From Lolium rigidum (taxonomy: Eukaryota; Streptophyta; Magnoliopsida; Poales; Poaceae), in assembly GCF_022539505.1 (NCBI RefSeq), contig NC_061514.1, positions 324,243,090-324,307,089 of the forward strand: 64,000 bases of DNA, in the 5' to 3' direction. Shown one piece after another: positions 1 through 10,851 of the stretch; the first letter of the stretch is position 1; the number at the start of each line of letters is the position of its first letter. The position numbers and the translations under genes are program-made. The notes beneath the pieces were generated by a model that was not told the origin of the DNA, made no database searches, and was given only the letters and a program-made list of their open reading frames with translations.

Positions 1-561
1 ACCCACGTTAGTATGCATGAAGATCTTAAAGATATACCCCTTGCGAAAGCTGTCCCTACTTATGAAGATGCCTCTGTTTGTTTGGTATGCATGATGGAAG
101 CTAGATTTATTAGTCTCAACCCCATGATACAACACATGTTTCTTACACTTTCTGATATGGAGAGGGGAGAGAAGAGAGATTTTGTTCTAAAAGTCTTAGT
201 GCGAGAATTTGCGGATATAGCTAAAGAAGCTAGAAAAGTTTTTAGTAAGCATGATAGGCTTGGCATGATCACCGATTTTAAAAGAACACTTGAAAAGATG
301 GATATGGATAGAATTAAGTATACTAATAATGTTAATAATGGTGGGGAGATTAAAGCACCAATACCATGTAAGCTCCTAGCAATGCATGAGGCACTAGAAA
401 ATAACTATGCTTGGCTTGTTCCTGAATATTTGTTTGACGAGAGTAGCAAGCCCAAGACTAATGAAAAGGGAGCCGCTGAAACTTATGTATCCAATATACT
501 ATGCATGGTTGAGAAAACTCCACATCCCGCTGTAGATGCACCATCTTTTGATAATACTTGA
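1..561 (+). CDS. ORF-A of E1, element-encoded protein of unknown function (5' end off-window)
   Basis: The frame is open from the first base of the window; the first visible methionine (13) is internal, because the complete copy in E2 has about 32 further N-terminal residues. The visible product is about 186 residues, hydrophilic, rich in Lys, Glu and Met, with no signal peptide, membrane segment, zinc knuckle or catalytic motif that I recognise. A stretch near residue 45 (TLSDMERGEKRDFVLKVLV) looks helical. The two copies differ at roughly one residue in ten yet both stay open, which suggests constraint or youth. The frame sits where gag-pol would start in a complete element. I cannot assign a function. 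Confidence 0.6.
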   Translation, partial: THVSMHEDLKDIPLAKAVPTYEDASVCLVCMMEARFISLNPMIQHMFLTLSDMERGEKRDFVLKVLVREFADIAKEARKVFSKHDRLGMITDFKRTLEKMDMDRIKYTNNVNNGGEIKAPIPCKLLAMHEALENNYAWLVPEYLFDESSKPKTNEKGAAETYVSNILCMVEKTPHPAVDAPSFDNT

Positions 562-2748
562 TACACACTTTCTGCGCCTAGCTGAAAGGCGTTAAAGAAA
601 AGCGCTTATGGGAGACAACCCATGTTTTTACTACAGTGCTTTTATTTTATATTTGAGTCTTGGAAGTTGTTACTACTCTAGCATCCTCTCCTTATCTTAG
701 TTTTGTGCATTGTTGTGCCAAGTAAAGTCGTTGATAGTAAGGTTCATACTAGATTTGGATTATAGCGCAGAAACAGATTTCTTTGCTGTCACGAATCTGG
801 GCCTAATTCTCTGTAGGTAAATCAGAAAATTATGCCAATTTACGTGAGTGATCCTCAGATATGTACGCAACTTTCATTCAATTTGAGCATTTTCATTTGA
901 GCAAGTATGGTGCCTCAATAAAATTCGTCTTTACGAACTGTTCTGTTTTGACAGATTCTGCCTTTTATTTCGCATTGCCTGTTTTGCTATGCTTGATGGA
1001 TTTTTCGATTCCATTGACTTTCAGTAGCTTTTTGAAATGTCCAGAAGTGTTAAGAATGATTATGTCACCTCTGAACATGTATATTTTTATTGTGCACTAA
1101 CCCTCTAATGAGTTGTTTTGAGTTTGGTGTGGAGGAAGTTTTCAAGGATCAAGAGAGGGAGATGATACAATATGATCAAGGAGAGTGAAAGCTCTAAGCT
1201 TGGGGATGCCCCGGTGGTTCACCCCTGCATATATCAAGAATACTCAAGTGTCTAAGCTTGGGGATGCCCAAGGCATCCCCTTCTTTATCGACAACATTAT
1301 CAGGTTCCTCTAGTGAAACTATATTTTTATTCCGTCACATCTTATGTACTCTGCTTGGAGCGTCGGTTTGTTTTTGCTTTTGTTTTGTTTGAATAAAATG
1401 GATCCTAGCATTCATTGTGTGGGAGAGAGACACGCTCCGCTGTTGCATATGGAAAAATATGTCCTTAGGCTTTACTCATAGTATTCATGGCGAAGGTTGA
1501 ATCTTCTTCGTTAAATTGTTATATGGTTGGAATTGGAAAATGATACATGTAGTAATTGCTATAATGTCTTGGATAATGTGATACTTGGCAATTGTTGTGC
1601 TCATGTTTAAGCTCTTGCATCATATACTTTGCACCTATTAATGAAGAAATACATAGAGCTTGCTAAAATTTGGTTTGCGTAATTGGTCTCTCTAAGGTCT
1701 AGATAATTTCTAGTATTGAGTTTGAACAACAAGGAAGACGGTGTAGAGTCTTATAATGTTTACAATATGTCTTTTATGTGAGTTTTGCTGCACCGCTTCA
1801 TCCTTGTGTTTGTATCAAATAAACCTTGCAAGCCTAAACCTTGTATCGAGAGGGAATACTTCTCATGCATCCAAAATCCTTGAGCCCACCACTATGCCAT
1901 TTGTGTCCACCATACCTACCTACTACATGGTATTTCTCCGCCATTCCAAAGTAAATTGCTTGAGTGCTACCTTTAAATTTCCATTCTTTACCTTTACAAT
2001 ATATAGCTCATGGGACAAATAGCCTAAAAACTATTGTGGTATTGAATATGTACTTATGCACTTTATCTGTTATTAAGTTGCTTGTTGTGCGATAACCATG
2101 TTCCTGGGGACGCCATCAACTACTCTTTGTTGGATATCATGTGAGTTGCTATGCATGTCCGTCTTGTGCGAAGTAAGGGAGATTTACCACTTATTTAATG
2201 GTTAGAGCATGCATATTGTTAGAGAAGAACATTGGGCCGCTAACTAAAGCCATGAATCATGGTGGAAGTTTCAGTTTTGGACAAATATCCTCAATCTCAT
2301 ATGAGAACATTAATTGTTGCTACATGCTTATGCATTAAAGAGGAGTTCATTATCTGTTGTCTATGTTGTCCCGGTATGGATGTCTAAGTTGAGAATAATC
2401 AAAAGCGACAAATCCAATGCGAGCTTTCTCCTTAGACCTTTGTACAGGCGGCATAGAGGTACCCCTTTGTGACACTTGGTTAAAACATGTGCATTGCAAT
2501 GATAATCCCGGTAATCCGAGCTAATTAGGACAAGGTGCAGACACTATTAGTATACTATGCATGATGCTTGCAACTTGTAAGATATAATTTACATAACACA
2601 AATGCTTTATTACTACCGTTGACAAAACTGTTTCTTGTTTTCAAAATCAAAGCTCTAGCACAAATATAGCAATCAATGATTCCCTCTGCGAAGGGCCTTT
2701 CTTTTACTTTTATTGTTGAGTCAGTTCACCTATCTCTCTCCACCTCAA
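562..2748 (+). other. Noncoding 3' interior of E1 before CACTA Y
   Basis: No long reading frame. Just after the ORF-A stop lies a stem-forming segment (gcctagctgaaaggcgtt) and a block near 600-630 that, from memory, also follows the integrase gene of autonomous cereal Gypsy elements. The whole stretch recurs in reverse in E2 (11270-13440) and, more diverged, in E3 (21750-23830). It therefore looks like retained 3' element sequence rather than host DNA. Confidence 0.6.
1194..1280 (+). repeat. Two internal copies of the polypurine motif, the second in a hairpin
   Basis: The 16-mer ctaagcttggggatgc occurs at 1194-1209 and 1252-1267 and a third time at 5392-5407, where it abuts the 3' LTR and must act as or contain the polypurine tract. 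The second internal copy forms a hairpin: ggggatgcc (1260-1268) pairs with ggcatcccc (1272-1280). The same layout is present in E2 (12736-12751, 12794-12809, 10852-10867), E3 and E6. Confidence 0.75.
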
Positions 2749-4994
2749 CACTACTAGGAAAAGGCTTACCGCCGGCGACCTGAAAAGGCTTACCGCTGGC
2801 ACTTTCAGATTCGCCGGCGATAACCTCGCCGGTGGTAAGTGGTTACCGCCGGCACCTTTCATTTCGCCAGCGGTACCATGACGTTATCCCCGGCGCTTTC
2901 GCGTATTCGCCGGCGGTAATTTGGTACCACCGGCGCCTTCGTACTCACCAGTGGTATTTTAAGTTACCCCCAGCACATAAGGAAAGCGCCAGCAGTATGT
3001 TGAATAGGATTAAAAAAAAGGCACAAGAATTTCCATGAGACAAGTTCTCCAAGATACTACACAAAAAATCGTCTTATCCACGTTACACGTATCCAGTCCG
3101 TGATGTGTATGCTGAACATCATGCAATATTTACACTGAAATGTGCCATAGTGATCCTTAGCCCGTGAACATCTCTAGTCAGTGTCTAATTCAGTATTTCC
3201 AACTGTAGTCAAACCAAAATCCTTAGAACCAACATAGTGATCACATCAATGATTGTTATTACCAAAAGCATGTGTATCAGATTAACCTCCGTTCTTAGAA
3301 CCAACATCATTAAGCAGCAGTACTACAGACTATTATGCAATGCACCAACCATGTACATTGGTGCTTTATATTAGAGAAAGAGATGAAGTCAGATAACTAC
3401 AAACCATTATTGTTCGCAAAATCCTCCTATACTTCAAGCATCCACTAACACACGGCAATAATTCCTGACCTGGGAAATATAAGGGATAGATCAGACTTGA
3501 AAGAGGTGCGCGGGCCTGATCCTCCTACCAGTTTGAACGGAAGTGTGCCATTCTATTCCTGAGGTGGGGAAGTAAGACGGGATCCGAGGGAGAAAAATAA
3601 GGCCTCTTTCCCGTTGATCCCTCGGGCTAGATTGGAAACTAGTAATAGGCAACATCCGATCTGCTCTTAAAGGAGACCAATACACATACACGCCATAATT
3701 TCTAAGCAAGCTTGGTAATCTGCTACCATGGGATAAACTACCAAGTTATAAGATAGATGTCCAACACAACACACCAATTTCAGCAAGACTAAGGCATATG
3801 TTTCAATCGATTTCAGCATACGAAATCAATCATAACAAATAATCAATGATGCCCATCACCTTTACAGCACAGCAAGGTAGTAAATAAAATAAAATATTGG
3901 TCCAGCCTCAATAGCAGCAAACATACTACGCAGCACAGCAAGGTACCGATTTTTTGCAAGAATACACAGGGAGGAGGAGAGGGGCCTCACCGGCAGCAGC
4001 TTGAGCTGGAGATGGTTGGCATCAGCAGCACGGAGTTGTGGCCGACAGCAGGAGCTCGGGAACGTGGTCGCCGGCAGCAGCTACGAGCTGCAGCTCGTGT
4101 AGGCAGGGGCTGCAGTCCTAGGCGCCGGCGAGCTCCACCGCGGCGCTTCCATCCATCGAGGCTGGTTCGTCGGGGAGGAACCGCGGAGGGGCTGGGGTGG
4201 AAGAGGTCGGCGACGAAGAGGGAGGACGGGCAGCGGGCCGCGGCCCGGGCGACAGCGGAAACCTGGCCGCCGGCGAGGAGGGCACCGGAGCTGCGGCTCG
4301 ATCTGGATCGGGTCGTGCGCAGCGGGTGAGGGAGAGAGGGCCTAGCTGAGGTGTTGGCCGGAGTTGAGTGGCTGGCGGTGGCGGGATGAATGGGGAGGGA
4401 GGAGATCGAGAGGAGAGGAGGGAGGCGGCGCTGGGGGAAGCTCGACATTTCGTCTCCCGGATGACTAATGGGCGCGGCGGCTCTGGTAGATCTGGGGGAG
4501 AAGGGCGGTGGTTGGTGCAGTGCGGTGCGGTGGCGGCGGTGGTGGGTCTCTGGACTTGGGTTGGGACTTGGGTGGGTCTCTGGACTTGGGGGAAGACTAG
4601 CGTCACGGGTGTCGTCTCCAGTAAAAGCTTCGGCGTCGACCGCTGGCGAATTTGCATAGGCGCCGGAGGTATATTTGGCCTAGATGGTCCATACGAGCCC
4701 ACATTACCCCTGGCATCATCGAAATGGGATTGCCAGCGTTAAGACCCGCTACCCCTGGCATTATTGGGCTGAATTCGCCGGCGGTAAGGCCAGGCCGGAT
4801 GGAAGCCCGCAGCCCATTATATCGCCGGCATCTTTAAATCGAACTCGCCGGCGGTAACGTATGTACCCCCGGCATCTTTCTTTCAACCTCGCCGGCGGTA
4901 GGGTTAGGCCAGCCTGGAAGGCTTTACCGCCGGCATCTTCAAATCGAACTCGCCGGCAGTAAGGAGTGCGGCTATAAGCCTTTTCCTAGTAGTG
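2749..4994. mobile_element. CACTA DNA transposon Y, non-autonomous, nested in E1
   Basis: Both ends begin CACTACTAGGAAAAGGCTTA when read inward, a perfect 20-bp terminal inverted repeat. The flanks carry the 3-bp duplication CAA (2746-2748 and 4995-4997). The subterminal regions (about 2769-3000 and 4660-4980) are arrays of short GC palindromes around ccgccggcg in both orientations, typical of CACTA transposase-binding zones. No transposase is encoded in the 2246 bp, so it depends on a relative. E2 carries the empty site (near 11262-11275 on the minus strand), which confirms the boundaries. Confidence 0.93.
3987..4640 (-). other. GC-rich exon-like segment inside CACTA Y, possible captured gene fragment
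   Basis: Between the AT-rich interior and the right subterminal repeats lies a GC-rich block that reads like the first exon of a grass gene on the minus strand. A frame opens at 4448 with a Ser/Pro/Arg-rich product, and near 3990 the minus strand shows a good splice donor (gccg/gtgagg). Grass genes often have GC-rich 5' ends, and CACTA elements are known to pick up gene pieces. I do not recognise the protein, and composition alone can give open frames on both strands here, so this is a weak call. Confidence 0.3.
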
Positions 4995-5391
4995 CAAGAA
5001 TCAAACACTTGTGTGAACTGTGCATTGATTCCTACATACTTGCATATTGCACTTGTTATATTACTTTGCATTGACAACTATGCATGAGATATACATGTTA
5101 TAAGTTGAAAGCAACCGCTGAAACTTAATCTTCCTTTGTGTTGCTTCAATGCCTTTACTTTGAATTATTGCTTTATGAGTTAACTCTTATGCAAGACTTA
5201 TTGATGCTTGTCTTGAAAGTACTATTCATGAAAAGTCTTTGCTATATGATTCATTTGTTTACTCATGTCATTTACATTGTTTTGATCGCTGCATTCATTA
5301 CATATGCTTACAATAGTATGATCAAGGTTATGATGGCATGTCACTCCGAAATTATCTTTGTTATCGTTTACCCGCTCGGGACGAGCGTAAA

Positions 5392-5407
5392 CTAAGCTTG
5401 GGGATGC
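5392..5407 (+). other. Polypurine tract of E1
   Basis: The motif ctaagcttggggatgc ends exactly where the 3' LTR begins with TGATACG. In LTR elements the tract directly 5' of the 3' LTR primes plus-strand DNA synthesis. Confidence 0.75.
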
Positions 5408-6995
5408 TGATACGTCTCCGACGTATCGATAATTTCTTATGTTCCATACCACATTATTGATGATATCTACATGTTTTATGCATACTTTATGTCATATTTA
5501 TGCATTTTCCGGCACTAACCTATTAACGAGATGTCGAAGAGCCAGTTGCTGTTTTTTCGCTGTTTTTGGTTTCAGAAATCCTAGTAAGGAAATATTCTCG
5601 GAATTGGACGAAATCAACGCCCAGGGGCCTATTTTCACACGAAGCTTCCAGAAGACCGGAGAGAAGACGAAGTGGGACCACGAGGTGGCGCCACACTAGG
5701 GCGGCGCGGCCCAAGCCCTGGCCGCGCCGGCCTAGCGTGTGGGCCCTCGTGACTCTCCCGACTCTGCCCTTCCGCCTACAAATAGCCTTCGTCGCGAAAC
5801 CCCCAGTACCGAGAGCCACGATACGGAAAACCTTCCAGAGACGCCGCCGCCGCCAATCCCATCTCGGGGGATTCAGGAGATCGCCTCCGGCACCCTGCCG
5901 GAGAGGGGATTCATCTCCCGGAGGACTCTACACCGCCATGGTCGCCTCCGGAGTGATGAGTGAGTAGTTCACCCCTGGACTATGGGTCCATAGCAGTAAC
6001 TAGATGGTTGTCTTCTCCTTATGTGCTTCATTGTTGGGTCTTGTGAGCTGCCTAACATGATCAAGATCATCTATCTGTAATGCTATATGTTGTGTTTGTT
6101 GGGATCCGATGAATAGTGAATACTATGTTATGTTGATTATCAATCTATGTGTTGTTTATGATCTTGCATGCTCTCCGTTACTAGTAGATGCTTTGGCCAA
6201 GTTGATGCTTGTAACTCTAAGAGGAGTATTTATGCTCGATAGTGGGTTCATGTCTCCGTGAATGCGGGGGAGTGAGAGAAACCCCTAAGGTTATGGATGT
6301 GTCTGTTGCCACTAGGGATAAAACATTGATGCTATGTCCGAGGATGTAGTTATTGATTACATTACACACCATACTTAATGCAATTGTCTCGTTGTTTGCA
6401 ACTTAATACTTGGAAGGGGTTCGGATGATAACCTCGAAGGTGGACTTTTTAGGCATAGATGCATGCTTGGATAGCGGTCTATGTACTTTGTCGTAATGCC
6501 CAATTAAATCTCACAATACTCATCATATCATGTATGTGCATGGTCATGCCCTCTCTATTTGTCAATTGCCCAACTGTAATTTGTTCACCCAACATGCTAT
6601 TTATCTTATGGGAGAGACACCACTAGTGAGCTGTGGACTCCGGTCCATTCTTTTAATCGAATACAATCTATCTGCAATACTTGTTCTACTATTTTCCGCA
6701 AACAATCATCATCCACACTATACATCTAATCTTTTGTTACAGCAAGCCGGTGAGATTGACAACCTCATCTGTTTCGTTGGGGCAAAGTACTTTGGTTGTG
6801 TTGTGCAGGTTCCACGTTGGCGCCGGAATCCCCGGTGTTGCGCCGCACTACATCTCGCCGCCATCAACCTTCAACGTGCTTCTTGGCTCCTACTGGTTCG
6901 ATAAACCTTGGTTTCTTACTGAGGGAAAACTTGCCGCTGTACGCATCACACCTTCCTCTTGGGGTTCCCAACGGACGCTAGCTGTACGCGTATCA
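5408..6995 (+). repeat. 3' LTR of E1
   Basis: 1588 bp, starting TGATACGTCTCC and ending ACGCGTATCA, so the ends form a 7-bp inverted repeat (TGATACG/CGTATCA). The first bases also form a small hairpin (gatacgt 5409-5415 with acgtatc 5421-5427). Near-identical LTRs lie in minus orientation at 9262-10851, 14315-14580 (fragment) and 15913-17498. Open frames in the GC-rich 5600-5960 part are short, overlap on both strands and are not genes. Confidence 0.9.
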
Positions 6996-7925
6996 GGGGG
7001 CTACTGGCGCTAGAAGGAGGATGGGAGATACAATGGGTTGTACCATGTGGTGCCAATTCATCTTATAGCATCCCTAGAGTAGCATTTGTCCATGTGATCG
7101 TCTGAATGAATCCTAATGCAATGTAGTGAAGATTATTAATTTCATCTAAGAAGGCTGAATAAACAAGAAGAAATACTAATGCAATGTGAATTATTTGTTT
7201 ATATGTTTGGTATGTTGGTTTGCAGTAAACAATTAATTGGTCTGTTGTGTTTTGCAGTAAACAATTATTTGTTTATTTGATAGCTAATATCCATTTCTCC
7301 AGCAAGCATAAGCTTTAAAATGCCTAGGCTCCCTGTATAGAAACCAAAATAACTAGATGTACTGTAAAAGAAGAACAAAGTGACTAGATGAATGTTGTAA
7401 AAGAAGAACACTTAATGCTTGTTTTGGTTGATTTTTACTTGCTATTGTTGGATTGCTTCCCGACTTGGAGTAATCAACCATATATCTAAATAAATGCTAT
7501 CAAGAATAATGTTGTAGCAAAATAAATGTTGTCAAGAATAATGCAAAATAAATGATACCAAGCTTGCTATTTTTTTAATTCATTGCTTGCTGTTTTTTGC
7601 AAAATGCATCATGTTGCTCTCTGGTAGAAAATGAAAATTAAAATTGCAAATGAAAATTCCTAATGAAGTAGGTACTGGTTGATTCAGGGTTCATTTAAAA
7701 TGCTACTGGTTAGTATAAATTTAGGTTTAGGAAATTTTGGTTTACCAAATTCTCTAAGTTGGCAATAGCAAATGAACTAGTAGCAAATGAATGCAGTAAC
7801 AATTTAGAGATAAAAAGCTACTACCTACTATTTGAATGAACAAGCTACAGCCTACTATTTGAGAATAAAAATAAAAATGAACAAGCTAATGTTGTTGTTG
7901 TTTCTCCGCCTCTTCCAATTTAGTA
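6996..7925. other. Unassigned AT-rich DNA between E1 and the duplicated part of X
   Basis: No coding signal. A short direct repeat of gcagtaaacaatta (about 33 bp apart, near 7224 and 7257) is the only structure I noticed. It probably belongs to the noncoding part of X between its two genes, but this piece is absent from the second duplicate and has no partner in the window. Confidence 0.4.
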
Positions 7926-8630
7926 GGATTTTTTAGTTCATAAATATTGGTTGCAGATGGTTGAATTGGCTTGCAGAATTACTAATTCCCCATCAGCGCT
8001 AGTTTAGGATTAAATTCACCAATAATCCCTCAAGCATCCAAAATTCCACATTTAAATTTATACATGCCCCTACACAAATTCTTGACCACCTACACTTACA
8101 TGCATGTAGTTCTCTGCTAGAAATATTCCCAATGGCTTGTCTCTGCTAGAAATTTTCCCAAAAATGAATAAAAGGGTTTATGTAATGCTTCTATATATGC
8201 TACTGCCTACCATCAATGATGATACTATCATGATGATGTTTGTTTACCTGCTAGATTATTGCTTAAATTTTTGTTTGTCTATATATGCTACTGCCTACCA
8301 TCAATGAAAATTAAACACCGCCGTTCTCGTTCGGTGAGAGCCTGTACAATTTTAGGGAAATTTTAATTAGTTGATAAAGTAACAGCACAATAGCACAACA
8401 TACAATTTTAGGACAATTTTAATTAGTTGATAAAGTAGCAGCAGTAGCTAGCAGTAGGTTTAATTAGTTGATAAAATTTGGTGATTTAAATTTGCTACTG
8501 CTAGGTAATGCCATGTATTTGAATTCCAGGTAATGCTATGTTAGTAGTAGCAGTAGCTAGCAGTAGCTTTTTTGTTTGCTGAAGTGGAGAAATTAGTAGC
8601 ACTAGCAGTATTTAGCACCAACTTTTTTGA

Positions 8631-8848
8631 ACTCCAGGTTTTGATAATATTATTCTGTAATCTGCCACGTATTTGAACTCCAGTTTTTGATAATATATGC
8701 TCCAGGTTCTGATAATATATGATACAGGTTTTGACAAACTGTTGTGGTGCTAGCGGTATATGGGTAGATGCTCCAGGTTTTGGATTATGAAAGAGGTTTT
8801 ACTAGTAGTATGATCCAGGTTTTGGACTTATGCTCCAGGTTTTGATGA
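8631..8848 (+). repeat. Array of ctccaggttttg motifs in X
   Basis: About seven copies of a motif close to (c/a)tccaggttttg, often followed by ataatatatg, sit at irregular 20-45 bp spacing. The array is repeated in the duplicate copy at about 15284-15499. It lies some 250 bp upstream of the first ATG of the X second gene. It could be a binding-site cluster for an element protein or a decayed minisatellite; the sequence does not decide. Confidence 0.6.
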
Positions 8849-9091
8849 ACTAGTAGTGGCTAGCTGTCATTTTTTAGTTCATAAATATTGATGATGAATA
8901 TGGATATGGTGTTATGTGATGATGGGATACATATAATTTTTTGCGAGGATTTCATTGAGTTGCCCATTTCCCCCGAAGCATTGATTAACTTCCATTTCGG
9001 TCGAGAAATGGGCACTCCTATGTAGAAAAATTAGCAAAGGTCATGCCGGAATTTTGAATTTTTTGGTTGAATTTTGTACTAATTTTTTGTC

Positions 9092-9261
9092 ATGTCGGGC
9101 ATCACTTCTAAGCCCAGGAGCCAGAACGAAGACGCGAGAGATGCCAACATGGAATTCTGGGAGGACTACGATGGACAGCGGCGCCAGAAGGCCGCCGCCG
9201 AGTCGACCCGGCGATGAGGAAGAGAGCCGGGACGTCGCCTCCGAGGGAGAGGGCCGAGGGG
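9092..9261 (+). pseudogene. First exon of the X second gene, left duplicate
   Basis: Starts ATG at 9092 (MSGITSKPRSQNEDARDANM), a leader I associate with grass CACTA second-gene products. An in-frame TGA follows at the point where an extra C (in acccggcgatgag) shifts the frame out of the acidic Gly-Asp-Glu repeat seen at 17504-17570. The exon is then cut by E2 at 9262. The same extra C is in the right duplicate, so it predates the duplication. This copy is disconnected from the rest of the gene. Confidence 0.6.
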
Positions 9262-10851
9262 TGATACGCGTACAGCACGCGACTGTTGGGAACCCCAAGA
9301 GGAAGGTGTGATGCGTACAGCGGAAAGTTTTCCCTCAGTAAGAAACCAAGGTTTATCGAACCAGTAGGAGCCAAGAAGCACGTTGAAGGTTGATGGCGGC
9401 GAAGTGTAGTGCGGCGCAACACCAGGGATTCCGGCGCCAACGTGGAACCTGCACAACACAACCAAAGTACTTTGTCCCAACGTAACAGTGGGGTTGTCAA
9501 TCTCACCGGCTTGCTGTAACAAAGGATTAGATGTATAGTGTGGATGATGATTGTTTGCAGAAAACAGTAGAACAAGTATTGCAGTAGATTGTATTCGATT
9601 AAAAGAATGGACCGGGGTCCACAGTTCACTAGAGGCGTCTCTCCGATAAGAATAAGCATGTTGGGTGAACAAATTACAGTTGGGCAATTGACAAATAAAG
9701 AGGGCATGACCATGCACATACATGATATGATGAGTATAGTGAGATTTAATTGGGCATTACGACGAGTACATAGACCGCTATCCAAGCATGCATCTATGCC
9801 TAAAAAGTCCACCTTCGAGGTTATCATCCGAACCCCTTCCAGTATTAAGTTGCAAACAACGAGACAATTGCATTAAGTATGGTGCGTAATGTAATCAACA
9901 ACTACATCCTTAGACATAGCATCGATGTTTTATCCCTAGTGGCAACAACACATCCACAACCTTAGAACTTTCCGTCACTATCCCAGATTTAATGGAGGCA
10001 TGAACCCACTATCGAGCATAAATACTCCCTCTTGGAGTTACTAGCAAAAACTTGGCCAGAGCCTCTACTAACAACGGAGAGCATGCAGGATCATAAACAA
10101 CACATAGATAATAGATTGATAATCAACATAGCATAGTATTCTCTATCCATCGGATCCCAACAAACACAACATATAGCACTACAGATAGATGATCTTGATC
10201 ATGTTAGGCAGCTCACAAGATCCGACAATGAAGCACAATTAGGAGAAGACGACCATCTAGCTACTGCTATGGACCCATAGTCCAGGGGTGAACTACTCAC
10301 TCATCACTCCGGAGGCGACCATGGCGGTGAAGAGTCCTCCGGGAGATGATTCCCCTCTCCGGCAGGGTGCCGGAGGCGATCTCCTGAATCCCCGAGATGG
10401 GATTGGCGGCGGCGGCGTCTCTGGAAGGTTTTCCGTATCGTGGCTCTCAGTACTGGGGGTTTCGCGACGAAGACCTTAAGTAGGCGGAAGGGCAGGTCAG
10501 GAGGCGTCACGGGGGCCCCACACAACAGGGCCGCGCGGGCCCCCTGTTGGTCGCGCCGCCCTACTGTGGCGGCGCCCCGTGGCCCCACTTCGTGACTCCT
10601 TCGGTCTTCTGGAAGCTTCGTGGCAAAATAGGCCCCTGGGCGTTGATTTCGTCCAATTCCGAGAATATTTCCTTACTAGGATTTCTGAAACCAAAAACAG
10701 CAGAAAACAAGAATCGGCTCTTCGGCATCTCGTTAATAGGTTAGTGCCGGAAAATGCATAAATATGACATAAAGTATGCATAAAACATGTAGGTATCATC
10801 AATAAAGTGGCATGGAACATAAGAAATTATCGATACGTTGGAGACGTATCA
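9262..10851 (-). repeat. 3' LTR of E2
   Basis: 1590 bp, TGATACGCG...GACGTATCA on the plus strand, in reverse orientation to the E1 LTR. Its inner end joins the polypurine motif gcatccccaagcttag (10852-10867, reverse complement). Complete, with the terminal hairpin intact. Confidence 0.9.

Larger units (their letters stand above)
1..6995 (+). mobile_element. LTR retrotransposon E1, non-autonomous, left end outside the window
   Basis: The visible part is the interior (1-5407, with CACTA element Y inserted at 2749-4994) and the complete 3' LTR (5408-6995). The interior holds one reading frame, ORF-A, and no gag, protease, integrase or reverse transcriptase. It ends in a purine-rich tract abutting the LTR, which fixes the plus orientation. 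The same arrangement occurs in minus orientation at 9262-14580 (E2). I infer a Gypsy-like non-autonomous element because the relatives use a tRNA-Asp primer site; no coding sequence proves the superfamily. The right flank is GGGGG; the left target-site copy is off-window. Confidence 0.85.
7926..9261 (+). repeat. Segment of X, left copy of a tandem duplication
   Basis: These 1336 bp recur at 14577-15912 with exactly the same length and only scattered substitutions. Both copies end at the same insertion point of an E2-family LTR. The segment is AT-rich intergenic or intron sequence followed by the 5' end of the X second gene. Confidence 0.9.

Noticed and set aside
1260..1280. Hairpin ggggatgcc/ggcatcccc considered as a terminator or riboswitch
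   Set aside because: It is conserved within a eukaryotic LTR element next to a polypurine motif; no U-tract or riboswitch core is present.
4012..4742. Several overlapping frames on both strands inside CACTA Y
   Set aside because: Very GC-rich DNA lacks stops in all frames; the translations are Arg/Ser/Pro-rich with no domain. Only the weak captured-exon idea is kept.
5439..5967. Frames in the E1 LTR and the matching frames at 10304-10820, 16954-17467 and 19389-19861
   Set aside because: They lie in LTR sequence, occur on both strands, and shift or break between LTR copies.
9166..9827. Frames of 185-239 codons on the minus strand in the E2 LTR and related ones at 15759-16373 and 63605-63991
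   Set aside because: They are LTR sequence read through; frames are not kept between copies and no protein feature is present.
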